In this document: positions 1 to 9,532 of the stretch, in pieces
Position numbering within the stretch: the first letter of the stretch is position 1
How the letters are laid out: each line of letters opens with the position of its first letter
Origin: Helicoverpa zea
Taxonomy: Eukaryota > Arthropoda > Insecta > Lepidoptera > Noctuidae
Assembly (NCBI RefSeq): GCF_022581195.2
Contig: NC_061470.1
Span: forward strand, 2,356,001 to 2,420,000
Length of the DNA stretch: 64,000 bases
Direction of reading: 5' to 3'
Translations under genes and position numbers: made by a program
Notes under the pieces: model-generated
The model's input: the letters and a program-made list of their open reading frames with translations, nothing else
Database searches by the model: none
Told to the model about the DNA's origin: nothing

Positions 1-449
1 AGACGGCTCGTCCACATCGTCCGCAGAAACTCCTCGGGAACACCTGGACCGGCGAGGTTGAGGAGGTGCCGGTAAAACTGCGACGGCTTCCGGTCGCCGA
101 GCTCCTCGTGCATGAGAAGCTGCTTCACCTTCTCCTCGCGTGAAGCTGACTGCCTCTTGATGAGCTCGGCCTTGAGCTTTTCATACTTATCGCTGGCGGG
201 CGGGTTGGCGATTATGTCTTCGACGACGTCGGCGTATTTCGGGTCGAGGTGACCCGTGACGTAGAAGTATTTCGTCTCGTCGGTTTTGATGTTCGCCAGC
301 GCGAATTGCGCGTCCATCTGCGCGAACCAAAGCGCCGGCTTCTCAGGGTAAAACGGTGGAACTCGCACGCCCACGCGGCATGCCTCCGCAGCGTCGATGC
401 CGACTTTGCTAGTCTCAGCACCGTCAACGTCGGCTTTGCTGATCGACAT
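1..449 (-). CDS. Ty3/Gypsy-type retrotransposon gag, N-terminal part (runs off window)
   Basis: An open frame of 149 codons starts at the ATG at 447-449 and runs off the left edge without a stop. After a short variable leader, the protein has a segment around residues 30-45 containing PALWFAQMDAQFAL. It continues with a helical stretch, DPKYADVVEDIIANPP, and then RKPSQFYRHL and a block ending FLRTMWTSR. This matches the N-terminal capsid-side domain of insect Ty3/Gypsy gag polyproteins (the DUF7041-like type), which assembles the particle that packages element RNA. The start is supported by the layout: LTR, primer-binding site, about 15 bases, then this ATG. The frame is GC-rich against AT-rich surroundings and has no internal stop, so the copy may be fairly young. 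Protease, reverse transcriptase and integrase would lie outside the window. The superfamily call is confident; the exact lineage is not. Confidence 0.85.
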   Translation of the reverse strand, partial: MSISKADVDGAETSKVGIDAAEACRVGVRVPPFYPEKPALWFAQMDAQFALANIKTDETKYFYVTGHLDPKYADVVEDIIANPPASDKYEKLKAELIKRQSASREEKVKQLLMHEELGDRKPSQFYRHLLNLAGPGVPEEFLRTMWTSR

Positions 450-463
450 TGTTGTCGTGCTCA

Positions 464-476
464 GACGGGGTCACCA
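464..476 (-). other. primer-binding site of the LTR element
   Basis: On the minus strand TGGTGACCCCGTC follows the LTR end (CTACA) after two bases. Its position and the TGG start (complement of a tRNA CCA end) fit a tRNA primer-binding site. I cannot assign the tRNA. Confidence 0.6.
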
Positions 477-478
477 AA

Positions 479-780
479 TGTAGGAAGAAATATAAATGGG
501 TTTGGTATTTACATCGATATATTTACATAATATTTACAAGATAAATTGAGACAATAAAAATATACATTTTCTTCCTACCAAAGAGAAAAAAACCGACTGC
601 CGACTGGTTTGACAAGTCTTCATTTTACGAACGTAGCTGCCAAACCAGCCGGCCAGTACCAATAAGTGGCGAAAGAGGTAGGTCACCACACTATTACACC
701 CATAAATAAAATAATATTTTTTCTTCAAAGATTTATGATCGAGAGAATTTTCTCTCTTGTTAGGCGCTCTGATGTTAACA
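479..780 (-). mobile_element. 5' long terminal repeat of the Gypsy-type element
   Basis: This 302-bp segment reads TGTTAAC...CCTACA on the minus strand, so it has the TG...CA ends of an LTR and lies just upstream of the primer-binding site and gag. The partner LTR is outside the window, so the length cannot be checked against it and no target duplication can be scored. Confidence 0.75.
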
Positions 781-1150
781 TCTTAACACTTTTTCGCTAA
801 CGTGGATATCAATGGCCCGGAATGATATGTATGGCCGTACATCATAGGGGAGTTTCTCGTAAATTCTATTTGATCATGCTTTTGGTGGCATTTTTGTGTG
901 GAAAATTTTGCGGTAGGTTAAATAGGTTTTCTTGCTATTGAGGAGGTTGTAGCTTAAAAACTTTTAGGCGATTGATTTAAGGTCAGCTGAGCTAGAAGAC
1001 TATCTATCTAGGTATGTGATACTGAGACACTTCTGTGCTTTGAAGACTCTCTACGGACGATGCGAATATCGAACTTTGAACCATAAGTTTGAAGTACTGA
1101 GGTGTTATTGCGGTCGATTTTCAGTTTCATCCGGTGCTATTATAATATAA
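781..1150. other. no gene recognised
   Basis: AT-rich sequence. I see no coding frame, RNA gene or known repeat in it. Confidence 0.6.
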
Positions 1151-1644
1151 ATAATAATAATAATGTCGGGACACCTTTTCACACACGGTCGGTTAGCCCC
1201 ATGGTAAGTTATTAATTAACTTGTGTTATGGGTGCTATAGTTCGGCCATTCAGAGAATGCGTTCCTGACACGTCGCGATTGAACTGACGACGTAACTTTG
1301 CAATGGCGTTGCAGTTACGATAAAAATATTTTTGCTGGTTGTTTACCGTTTTAACAATTGAGGAGCATTAAAACAACATTATTATATCAATAATCAATGA
1401 ATGTAGTTACGTCGTCAGTTCAATCGCGACGTGTCAGGAACGCATTCTCTGAATGGCCGAACTATAACACAACTGATACACTACATATAGCTACATATAT
1501 ACATATTTATAAATACATATTGTAACACTCAGACCACGGCCAACAAGCATGCTCATCACACAAATGTCGACCGAACCGGGAATCGAACCCGGGACCTCAG
1601 GTTCGGCAGCCCGGCGTGGTGACCATTGCGCCATTGAGGTCGTC
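1151..1644 (-). mobile_element. tRNA-derived SINE, family A, copy 1 (interrupted)
   Basis: Read on the minus strand, the head has a tRNA-like pol III promoter: A box TGGCGCAATGG and B box GGTTCGATTCC, spaced as in a tRNA gene. The tail end lies at the left with a short ATT repeat. The body is split by a 227-bp MITE. A second copy at 14.3 kb is uninterrupted and aligns on both sides. ATTATA-like sequence flanks both ends and may be the target duplication. Confidence 0.85.
1238..1464. mobile_element. 227-bp MITE with perfect 59-bp inverted ends, copy 1
   Basis: The element starts TAGTTCGGCCATTCAGAG and ends with its exact complement. The first 59 and last 59 bases are perfect inverted repeats. 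It is flanked by TA on both sides (1236-1237 and 1465-1466), and the SINE copy at 14.3 kb shows the single TA of the empty site. TA duplication points to a Tc1/mariner-type transposase acting in trans. No coding capacity. An identical copy lies at 12,052. Confidence 0.92.
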
Positions 1645-1695
1645 ATTATATTGATGTATCGTCTATTAAATTCGATATTCAAAGGGTATGATTTA

Positions 1696-2606
1696 AGCTG
1701 TCACCAATTTAATTCATTTTGTGTTTCTTAAATAATAGGGTTTGCCCTCAAAATAGTAGATTTGTCACTAAAATGTAGTCACCAAACAATATAAAATCAA
1801 TTCCACAATAAATTACCGAAAATCATGGAGATATGGGGTCAAGTACCAAATAAATGTTTTTGTATGTACTATAATAGGTTTGTCCTAATAGTATTTAAGC
1901 AAACTAATTTAAAGAGATCACCAATAAATCATATAATTATATCACAAAAAAAATTCATGATGGTCTAAAAATGTAGGGTGATCGTCATCATCCTTTCAAC
2001 CAAAAGAGTCTACTACTTAACTGGCCATGTGCCTCCCCCAAGGGTCTTAATTGCCACAGGTAGTATAAATATATTTAAATTAAATTTCTAGCTGAATAGT
2101 AAATAAAACACTTAATTAAAGTCAAAATAATCAATATTTATTGTTAAAAATAACAATCACTGAATAATCCTTCCCTTCCTCTTCCCTTTGAACATATTTT
2201 CATTAAAATTATAAACTGATGTATTAAATTGGTAACGAATACATTATTTTAATAACTGAAAGAAATAAAATGTAACTACTGTATTGGTGACAAAATAACA
2301 AATAAAAAGGAGTCGCAGTCAGGGGTCGATTAATCGATTTATTTGGTGACAGATCTACCATTTTGAGCACCAAGCTATTATTTAAGTAATAAAACTATTA
2401 TTATAAGAAAGAAGTTTATATTCATGTAATGCACAACAATTTTATTGGTAATCCATCTCATATTTTACACATTATATTAACAATAATTTGGTAATTCATA
2501 CCTGGGAACACTCTTTGTTTATCTGAGAACGAAAATATTTCGTGGCGATAGATCTATTTATTAGGTGATACAACTTGATGACAAATATAAATTTTGGTGA
2601 CAAAAA
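1696..2606. mobile_element. candidate old element with inverted GTCACCAA motifs
   Basis: The left part carries GTCACCAA or GTCACTAA motifs near 1699, 1762, 1776 and 1917. The right part carries the complement TTGGTGAC near 2285, 2342 and 2594. A roughly 50-bp stretch at about 1729-1779 (TTAAATAATAG, then CTCAAAAT, GTAGAT and TGTCAC) recurs inverted at about 2335-2391. This suggests a degraded inverted-end element with subterminal motif arrays. The outer borders are uncertain and no transposase frame is visible. Confidence 0.45.
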
Positions 2607-2820
2607 ATATAGTTCCTATATTCAAACAACACTGAACACTGTTGCTTTATTATACCTATTATTGAGGAAAAGGCTAGCCAGATAATGTGTGTAAACTATA
2701 TGTATAATACACCTGTATGCACACCTCCGCCTAAACCTTTGGGAAAACAACCATGACGATATAATTATGTTTTCAAAGCCATTCTAAAACAAAACACCTA
2801 CGTAGTATCATAGTAAGTAG
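2607..2820. other. no gene recognised
   Basis: AT-rich spacer between two repeats. Nothing recognised. Confidence 0.5.
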
Positions 2821-3127
2821 CATGGAGAACAAAATGACTAGCGGAGATGTCATAACGCAAAATCTCCTAAAAACGCAGCGCGCCAAAATGCGCGTGTTCG
2901 GGATCAAGGAACGTTCTAGCTCCGGCTTTAGATGCCTTCCATGGAATGCACCCACTTTGTTTTAAAACCATATAAATCGTCACCAATCTTTGACAGATTG
3001 GTTTTGATTTGACAGCAAACCCGAATGCCTTGTTAGTTCTAGTAACTGAACACACCTACCGTACCGGACCTACAAGAAGGCGCCTGACCTACCTTATGGC
3101 ATCTCCACTATCATTCCTTCCTCCGTG
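2821..3127 (+). mobile_element. hAT-like MITE (CATGGAG family), copy 1
   Basis: The ends read CATGGAGAACAAAATGACTA and ...CCTTCCTCCGTG, imperfect inverted repeats of about 38 bp that share the inner block GCGGAGATGTCATAA or its variant. Eight-base flanks GTAAGTAG and GTAAATAC match at six of eight positions. An 8-bp duplication fits the hAT superfamily. Five copies of this family occur in the window. Confidence 0.75.
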
Positions 3128-3429
3128 GTAAATACAGAAAACAAGCTTAGTAATCCTCTACGGTCCCATGTGTACTGTACCTTACCGAAAGGAACATAAA
3201 TCATTAAGTTTACGAGCTGATCCGACGAGAACACTAATTAACTTAATTATATAAAACCTAGGTAATGTATTTTCAACTTTATGTAGCTAAGAATAGAATT
3301 GCTTTTGTGGTTTGTGTTTTAATTAATTTAAAGGTATGGTACGAGTGTTTTATGAAAATAATGTGGCATCTCTCTTAATCTCACAAAAATAGTGTTTATT
3401 TTTTTCTTTGCTTGCATATACATAATTTT
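3128..3429. other. no gene recognised
   Basis: AT-rich sequence with no recognised feature. Confidence 0.55.
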
Positions 3430-3508
3430 GCCTCCAACAGGTATCTGTGGAGATCTAAAGGGGAGGCCTATGTGAGTGCAGTGAGATGATGATGATGATG
3501 ATGATATA
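3430..3508 (+). pseudogene. 3' end of an RTE-type LINE with GAT tail
   Basis: Twenty codons read ASNRYLWRSKGEAYV and then a stop at 3487-3489, followed by a (GAT)n tail. The same peptide ends the minus-strand RTE fragment at 5.2 kb. RTE-clade LINEs of Lepidoptera end with such a peptide, a very short untranslated tail and a simple repeat. Only the extreme 3' end is present. Confidence 0.7.
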
Positions 3509-3528
3509 GAGGTACATAAGTAGGTATT

Positions 3529-4507
3529 CTGTTGTTGCTATACAGAACGATGTATCTGAACCTTTCGACATTCGTACAGGAGTCAAGCAGGGTGATGCAC
3601 TGGCGTCCGTAGTCTTCAACCTCGTACTTGAGGCTGCCACACGTAAGTTAGGCATCAATGGCCTGATTGACTATAATACCTCCCAACTGGCTGCCTATGC
3701 AGATGACATAGTCATATCGAGTAGGTCAAGAAATAAGATGATCGAACACTGCCTTAAACTTGAAAGAGAGGCTGCAGCATATGGCTTGCATGTAAATAGC
3801 TGCAAAACCGAGTACATGGCTTCTTCGAGGCAGTATCAGAGGCCACAAAACATCTCCGTTGGCAATAAAGTCATTAATGGTGTTGACAGCTTCAAGTACC
3901 TGGGATCGATGCTGAACTCCCAAAACAAAACAGAGGGAGAGATAAGGGGTAGATTAGTCGCTGGAAACAAATGTTTCTACTCGTGTGCTAAACTCTTAGC
4001 GCATAAGCTGCTCAGTATAAGATCTAAACTGACCATCTACCGTACCATCATCAGACCTGTTGTGACTTATGGATGTGAAACATGGACCTTAACCCAAAGA
4101 GATGAGCTGAAACTTGCAGTGTTCGAGAGAAAAGTGTTGCGCAAAATCTATGGACCAGTGCGAGAGCAAGATGGTCGATATCGTCAACGCATGAACCACG
4201 AACTGGACGCACTTATTGGGCAGGAAACCATCATCAGATTTTGCAAGTCGCAGAGGCTGAGATGGGCGGGCCACCTTGAAAGAATGCCGGATACAAGGGC
4301 CACAAAAATAATGACGAGGTGGACGCCGCAACAAAAGAGACCAAGAGGGAGGCCTAAGAAACGTTGGAGCGACTGCATTGAAGAAGACCTTAGAAAGATG
4401 GGAAAGTTTACCAACTGGAGAAGAACAGCCAAGCTTTGTGATAACTGGAGGATGATTGTAGAGGAGGCCAAGAACCACACAGGGTTGTAGAGCCAACGGA
4501 ATGAATG
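3529..4507 (+). mobile_element. 5'-truncated RTE-like LINE insertion with 11-bp target duplication
   Basis: AAGTAGGTATT occurs immediately before (3518-3528) and after (4508-4518) this 979-bp segment. That marks a target-primed insertion which lost its 5' part. The insert ends with a short AATGAATG tail after the stop codon. It landed just beside the GAT tail of an older LINE fragment. The exact borders and the open frame inside suggest a relatively recent event. Confidence 0.85.
3531..4490 (+). CDS. reverse transcriptase C-terminal half of an RTE-like non-LTR retrotransposon (5' truncated)
   Basis: A frame of 319 codons is open from the truncation point to the TAG at 4488-4490; the ATG at 3738 is only the first internal methionine. 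The fragment begins inside the reverse transcriptase palm. TGVKQGDALASVVFNLVLE comes first, and then the catalytic block AYADDIVIS at residues 51-59 with the paired aspartates that bind the metal ions. After the thumb region come YGCETWTL, RKVLRKIYGPV, CKSQRLRWAGHLERMPD and the basic tail RPRGRPKKRWSDCIEEDL. This series is typical of RTE and related LINE C-termini. The endonuclease and the first RT motifs are missing, so it cannot mobilise itself. It is probably not expressed, as no promoter remains. The RT identity is firm; the clade is a judgement from the C-terminal motifs. Confidence 0.9.
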   Translation, partial: VVAIQNDVSEPFDIRTGVKQGDALASVVFNLVLEAATRKLGINGLIDYNTSQLAAYADDIVISSRSRNKMIEHCLKLEREAAAYGLHVNSCKTEYMASSRQYQRPQNISVGNKVINGVDSFKYLGSMLNSQNKTEGEIRGRLVAGNKCFYSCAKLLAHKLLSIRSKLTIYRTIIRPVVTYGCETWTLTQRDELKLAVFERKVLRKIYGPVREQDGRYRQRMNHELDALIGQETIIRFCKSQRLRWAGHLERMPDTRATKIMTRWTPQQKRPRGRPKKRWSDCIEEDLRKMGKFTNWRRTAKLCDNWRMIVEEAKNHTGL

Positions 4508-4518
4508 AAGTAGGTATT

Positions 4519-4664
4519 TAAAACTACCTATAGCTAGATTATATACAGAACTGCGATAGGCTGATGATGATGATGATGATGATAGCTAGATTCGCATAAG
4601 TATACAAATGTTCGTTTTCTTTCTGCATCAGTTAATTAGAAGATAAAACATCATCCTTTAGAAT
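4519..4664. repeat. GAT microsatellite tail and flank
   Basis: A run of about seven GAT units at roughly 4560-4583 follows a short GC-containing piece. TAGCTAGATT occurs on both sides, so this may be a very short LINE-tail insertion. Confidence 0.4.
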
Positions 4665-4808
4665 ATCCGCTGACTGCAAACTTTTAGTCAGTCGATAGTT
4701 TGTTTGGGCTCATAAATCAGTATGAAGACTTAAACCTTTGATAGGAATTTTGAATTGGTCAACTGACAGCCGACTGTTTAATTTTGTAGTTTGCGAGTGC
4801 TCTGAGCC
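4665..4808 (-). mobile_element. CGGCCGAC-family MITE, decayed copy 1
   Basis: It reads CTGCAAACTTTTAGTCAGTC, then TTTGTTTGGGCTCATAAATC, then GACAGCCGACTGTTTAA. These are the two ends of the family in reverse order with the middle mostly lost. Confidence 0.65.
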
Positions 4809-5213
4809 AATTTTTTGACCTCGAAAACCCTTTACCATATGCCCAAAACTTTTTAATTTGAAAAAGCATTTAATCATCATATCACAATTTCAGTAGCAGA
4901 TAACATTTATTTACGAATCATTGCGCGTGATTGTTTTGGACATATTTCATAATGAATAATGACTTGTCAATTGAACTGCCACGACGCGTAATATCACAAT
5001 TTGGTCGCAATAAATATTTAATACAAAAGGGTGGTAATATTTTTTATACGTTTTTTTTATTTGAAGTTTAATAATTTGTTTAATAAATCATCATCACGCT
5101 ATAGGTACAAGCCGATTTCCCGCGGCATTACCTGTGTCTTGTGGGAACCATTGTACTTACCGGAATGAAATATAGCCTATGTTAATCGGGAAGAGTCCAG
5201 GACCATAGGACGT
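4809..5213. other. no gene recognised
   Basis: AT-rich sequence without recognisable features. Confidence 0.55.
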
Positions 5214-5364
5214 TCACTGCTGAACATAGGCCTCCCCCTTAGATCTCCACAGATACCTGTTGGAGGCGACCTGCATCCAGCGTCTTCCGGCGACCTTTAT
5301 AATGTCGTATGTCCACCTTGTTGGTGGACGTCCTACGCTGCGCTTGCTAGTCCGTGGTCTCCAC
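5214..5364 (-). pseudogene. C-terminal fragment of an RTE-type LINE
   Basis: The minus strand encodes about 49 codons ending in a stop at 5214-5216. Key blocks are GRPPTRWTYDIIKVAG, RRWMQVASNRYLWRS and GEAYVQQ. This is the conserved carboxy end seen in RTE-clade reverse transcriptases, lying after the RT domain. No upstream RT motifs survive, so it is a fragment. The same terminal peptide appears at 3.43 kb on the plus strand, and a more diverged one at 53.46 kb. Confidence 0.75.
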
Positions 5365-5662
5365 TGTTATAAAGAATTTTTCTCTCTAGAAATCTCTTTG
5401 ATGTATCAGTATACTAAAAGTAGAGATTTGAAAGAAATAAGGTTAGCATATCAAAAGAAAAAAAATATTTCCTTATTTAGTAGCAATATGTAAACGGTTT
5501 TCAAACATTGTGAATAGACTTAGACTTTTAAGAGTTCATTGAACCTCTTTCAGCTTTACGAAAAAATATGTTTAACGAAATATTTATTCTGTATCTTTAA
5601 GAAAAACAAAATAGAAAAATAAGAAAAAGTCCTGAAATCTGTTTCTAGGACTATAGACATCC
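5365..5662. other. AT-rich spacer with one arm of a direct repeat
   Basis: It contains AAATAAGAAAAAGTCCT and AATCTGTTTCTA at about 5619-5648, repeated at 5890-5920 beyond the Helitron. No gene seen. Confidence 0.5.
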
Positions 5663-5875
5663 CTACTTATATTATAAATGCGAAAGTAACTCTCTGTCTG
5701 TCTGTTACGCTTTCACGTCTAAACTACTGAACTGATTTTAATAAAATTGGGTACAGTGATAGAGTTGACCTTGAGAAAGAACATAGGATAGTTTTTATCC
5801 CGGGCTGTTGAAGAGTTCTCGTGGAAACGCGATATAACCGAACTAGACGCAGGCGAAGCCGCGGGCGAAGCTAGT
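5663..5875 (+). mobile_element. short Lep1-like Helitron, copy 1
   Basis: It starts near CTACTTATATTATAAATGCG, has a GTCTGTCTGT stretch, a middle with CATAGGATAGTTTTTATCCC, and a 3' end GCGAAGCCGCGGGCGAAG followed by CTAG and T. The CG-rich palindrome before CTAG, with no inverted ends, is the Helitron signature. Non-coding, about 210 bp. Seven further copies or halves lie in the window. Confidence 0.8.
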
Positions 5876-5927
5876 CTGAAATAAATACAAAATAAGAAAA
5901 AGTCCTCAAATCTGTTTCTAACCCCCG

Positions 5928-6018
5928 CACTCAGAGACATTTAATGATTTTTTTGAAATTAATGATTGAAATTCTGCACTAAGGAATGACTTAAGTAATC
6001 ATTAAATGTCTCTGAGTG
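5928..6018. mobile_element. 91-bp mini-MITE or hairpin
   Basis: CACTCAGAGACATTTAATG at the left is matched by CATTAAATGTCTCTGAGTG at the right (22-bp inverted ends). No clear target duplication could be fixed. Confidence 0.6.
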
Positions 6019-7110
6019 TGTCCATAAGACTATACACGACTCAGTAAATGCTGATTTTAATATTACGATAAAATTACAAAATTCTTTGAACACAACATGA
6101 AATGGTTTCAGAAAAGTTACGACAGATTAAATTAGAACGATCCCCTCTCATAACTATATTTGTTCGGAATGTTTGAACCGTTTAGTTAACTTAATATTTG
6201 ACCCCACTCTATTTAACTTTAGTCGCTAACCCCAACTCGAGGTGTTGAAAACCAAATTTCTAACTGGAATTTCAAAAGTGGTTAATTGGGCGCAAAAATC
6301 AACAGGGGTGTGTCACTAGAAAATTGTATAGTTGATTTATTTTAATGTTTTGAACGTAATATGCGATGTTATGCCTGTTTGTAAGGCCTTTCAGTCTGCT
6401 GTGTTTGTTATATCATAAATATCATCATCTACTTAGCCTATGCCTTTTATACTGGGGTCATCGATTTGGTAATGTATGACATAAATTATCACCTACGCAT
6501 GGACTGACCACTCCAAACGTTGCTTAACTTTTGAACGATGTCCTATACCTTTGTTTTTAATATTGTAATTACAACAAATAAATACATAGTTTATAGTAAA
6601 TCTGAATCGGTGAATGGTACAAATCAGTGATTTTAAAAAGGCATTCCTCTGGGATTTCGGCTTACATACTAATGTTATTTTTACATTTCGAGCACAACTT
6701 ATAAATAATCATAAAATCAGTACATAATATTGTACTAACAAAGACAATTTCGACAGCTTAATAAAACTCTTTTCAAATTCAGCTAACGAAAACTTATTTC
6801 ATAAACCGTCCGAAAATGTAAAACTAAGCTCATTTTATAACTTGAAACTATCTTAAATGTTAAACTAAGCCCGTTTTGGAAATATGGCTAGATCTAGCCC
6901 ATATTTTAGACTAAATCTGTTTTAGTGACATTGTAAAATAAGTGCTGCTTCGATAATGTGATAGAAAATTGAAAATTTTATAGAATCGCAAGTGTAAAGT
7001 TTGCGGACGCCTAAGTTTGCGTATAGTGTTACATGTTGTGTAAATGTGCTTAGTTTTGGATTTTATTTTGTAGGAAAATGTTTGTTTGGAAGTGTGCTTG
7101 TGTAGGCTGT
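6019..7110. other. no gene recognised
   Basis: AT-rich unique sequence; no coding frame with family features and no repeat recognised. Confidence 0.55.
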
Positions 7111-7394
7111 TTTTTAACCGACTTCCCAAAAAGGAGGAGGTTCTCAATTCGTCGGGATCTTTTTTTTTTTTTTTTTTTTTATTTTTTATGTATGTTCACC
7201 GATTACTCAGAGACGCTTCGACCGATTTGCAAAATTTTTTTTTTGTTTGATAGGGTTTACCTCCCAGGTGGTCCCATAGTCACCAGGTCAGGATCTGATG
7301 ATGGAAACCCTGAGAAATCGAGGGCAACTTTCGAAAATCGTAGGCATACGTAGGGTAAAAACTTGACACTAAGGCGCATGTCTGATAACACTAT

Positions 7395-7650
7395 GCAATG
7401 GTGAAGGCTTGGAGCTGACCTGATGATGAAGACCAGAGAAGGTCGAGGGAACTTGAACAATGAATGTGTAAAAAACTACCTCGTGTTTGGGCTTATTTTG
7501 TTCGTATTGACGAGACCTTTGCAACAGTGAAGGTTTGAAGCTGACCTGATGATGGAGACCAGCGAAGGTCGAGGGAACTCGACAATTGAATATGTAAACT
7601 ACCTCGTGCTTGGGCTTATATTGTTCGTATTGATGAGAACTTTCCACTGC
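7395..7650 (+). repeat. tandem array, two units of about 125 bp
   Basis: GCAATGGTGAAGG at 7395 and GCAACAGTGAAGG at 7521 start successive units. Both contain CTGACCTGATGATG, GGTCGAGGGAACT and GGGCTTAT. The minus-strand relative at 61 kb carries four units of this monomer. Confidence 0.75.
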
Positions 7651-7705
7651 GGATATGACATGCGGATAGTGACAACTATGCTTGTCACTGAAAAGCTAAA
7701 AATAA

Positions 7706-7917
7706 AAAACTTTTTACAAAAAAATAAAACCGACTCCCAAAAACACTGAAAAGCAAAAAAAAACTATTCTTAGGTGCATCGGCCTAGAAGTCGGTGGCGT
7801 TATAAACTTAGTTACATCCATTAGACACCGACTTCTAGGCCGATGCACCTAAGAATAGTTTTTTTTTGCTTTTCAGTGTTTTTTGGGAGTCGGTTTTATT
7901 TTTTTGTAAAAAGTTTT
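7706..7917. repeat. 212-bp near-perfect hairpin
   Basis: Arms 7706-7796 and 7826-7917 are almost exactly complementary, with a 29-bp loop. Arm landmarks are CACTGAAAAGC, ACTATTCTTAGGTGCATCGG and CCTAGAAGTCGGTG. It forms the right end of the surrounding repeat element. Confidence 0.85.
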
Positions 7918-8337
7918 CTTTAATAATGTTTTTGATTGCCGCGTAGGTACATAAAGTTAATGTAAGTAAGCTGAGCGTTCTTGTCAATGATTTAGAAAGT
8001 ACTTGAGTTAATTGTATGTTTTTGCGGAATCCTTTAAAAATGTTTATGCTTTTAAAAATAATTAATTAATGTCTGATAATGTGGCAGGCACGTCCCAATA
8101 ATTTCCATGTTTCAAGTAATGTAAAAGTTCTCATTTGCAATTCCAACGATAAGAAAATCAATTAAAATTTATTTGTATTAAGTTATATTCATTCATAAGT
8201 ATTATTAATTACCCTACTCACTCAAATTAATTGCTTCTTAAGAATCGACAAACACAATATTGATCGCTCAAAATTATTGCCTAATAAAATTAATACAGTA
8301 CTGCGGACTTCAACGTTCAAAGTTGATCAAGTAAGCA
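7918..8337. other. no gene recognised
   Basis: AT-rich; nothing recognised. Confidence 0.55.
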
Positions 8338-8706
8338 CACGGCAAACTTTTAGTCGGCCGATAGTTTGTTTGGGCTCATCAATCAGTATGCAGATGAATG
8401 GTACTTAGTACGCACATTACAAAGATCAGGTATTTAGTCGGTATCAAACCGACTGGAACCTTTGATTTAATTCACGACTTTCTACTCTACTACCGCAGTG
8501 TTCTTCTAAACAATCGGCCGAGTTGACCCGATGATTGTCATTTTTTTTTTAAAGAAAATCATGATTCTAAATAAAGACTCAGTCAGTGTGATACTGGCTA
8601 AATACCTGATCGTTGTAATGTGCGTAGGTGCTACCATTCATCTTCATACTGATTTATGAGCCCAAAATACAAACTATCGGCCGACTAAAAGTCAGCAGTC
8701 TGCCGG
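8338..8706. mobile_element. CGGCCGAC-family MITE, head-to-head composite
   Basis: The left half reads GGCAAACTTTTAGTCGGCCG and runs inward to CATTACAAAGATCAGGTATT. The right half repeats these inverted (AATACCTGATCGTTGTAATG, then CGGCCGACTAAAAG). A family left end, CGGCCGAGTTGACCCGATG, lies in the middle near 8515. So a full copy abuts an inverted half copy. Confidence 0.7.
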
Positions 8707-8958
8707 TTTTCTTAGTAATTGTTTATGAGTCATTTCAAGTAATTTGTTGTGGGTATTAAGAGTTTCGCATTTTATTGCTTTCTCGGTTTGTTGGTGAGAT
8801 TTCTTGTGCTTCATTTGTTTTGTTATAGCTGTGATTGACGCCATCTTGTTGTGTTCATCATGTTTGTCATGTTTTAATGATATTTTGGCGTAATGAAGTT
8901 GAATTTAGTATGTATAAGAATGTGAGGCTAAATTATTATTAATATTATCTGTATGTGT

Positions 8959-8959
<1 letters not shown>
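8707..8959. other. no gene recognised
   Basis: AT-rich spacer. Confidence 0.5.
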
Positions 8960-8990
<31 letters not shown>

Positions 8991-9340
8991 TACTTCATGC
9001 ACATTTCGTACAATGGCGGACTTAACGCCTTAGGCGTTTTCTCCCAGTCTACCTTTAGGTGGTGGAGAAATAGCAGTGGTAGGTGCAAGGTTTTTGTTTG
9101 GATAGTTAGTTTAAAAGTATACAATATATATATAGATAATAATACATAATATACATACATACATATAATTGCCAGGAGAGATAAAGAAATAGATAAAAAA
9201 AAAAACAATCTACGGTAGCGATTCTGCCAATTTCCTATGGATGTGGTCGCGTAATTTCTTTTTGAATGTATAACGACTGTTAACCATCCTGACTTCCAGA
9301 GGTAGCTCATTCCAGAGAAGAATAGATTATCCTACTATCC
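8960..9340 (-). mobile_element. 3' end of a CR1/L2-like LINE with TAAA tail
   Basis: Minus strand: a C-terminal coding remnant, then about 220 bp of 3' untranslated sequence, then a (TAAA)8 tail at about 8960-8991. A simple-repeat tail at the 3' end is usual for these LINEs. The coding part is described separately. Confidence 0.6.
9210..9329 (-). pseudogene. C-terminal peptide of a CR1/L2-like reverse transcriptase
   Basis: The minus strand encodes SILLWNELPLEVRMVNSRYT, then FKKKLRDHIHRKLAESLP and a stop at 9210-9212. The WN(E/S)LPLEVR...FK..L pattern closes the reverse-transcriptase polyprotein in CR1, L2 and Rex-type non-LTR elements. A TAA stands just upstream in the same frame, so this is only the tail of the protein. 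It sits directly beside a 186-bp MITE that may have cut it. The clade assignment rests on this short motif only. Confidence 0.6.
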
Positions 9341-9346
9341 TACTAA

Positions 9347-9532
9347 CGGCCAGTTTCTTCATCAAAAGTTAAAGTTAAAGTAATGTCTAAGTTAAAGTAA
9401 CGGTCAAATACGTTTTTTCAAGGCTAAAGTGACAGCAAAACTAATAGAGAAATTTAATTTGACCGTTACTTTTACTTTAGACATTACTTTGACTTTTACT
9501 TTGGCTTTAACTTTTGATGAAGAAACTGGCTG
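9347..9532. mobile_element. 186-bp MITE with TAA target duplication
   Basis: The left end CGGCCAGTTTCTTCATCAAA and right end ...AAGAAACTGGCTG are inverted repeats that continue through AAAGTTAAAG-rich arms. TAA lies on both sides (9344-9346 and 9533-9535). A 3-bp TAA duplication fits a PIF/Harbinger-type transposase. Confidence 0.8.

Larger units (their letters stand above)
7111..7917 (+). mobile_element. AACCGACTTC-family repeat element, copy 1
   Basis: It starts AACCGACTTCCCAAAAAGG, continues through a poly-T run and a two-unit tandem array, and ends in a long hairpin whose last part holds GGGAGTCGGTTTTA, the near complement of the start. Related copies lie at 13.8 kb (plus) and 60.8-61.7 kb (minus). 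The start and end suggest an inverted-end DNA element, but no transposase or target duplication is visible. Confidence 0.65.

Noticed and set aside
1549..1731. Small frame containing EPGIEPGTSGSAARRG
   Set aside because: It is the antisense of the tRNA-like head of SINE family A.
4089..4496. 135-codon minus-strand frame
   Set aside because: Shadow of the reverse transcriptase frame on the plus strand.
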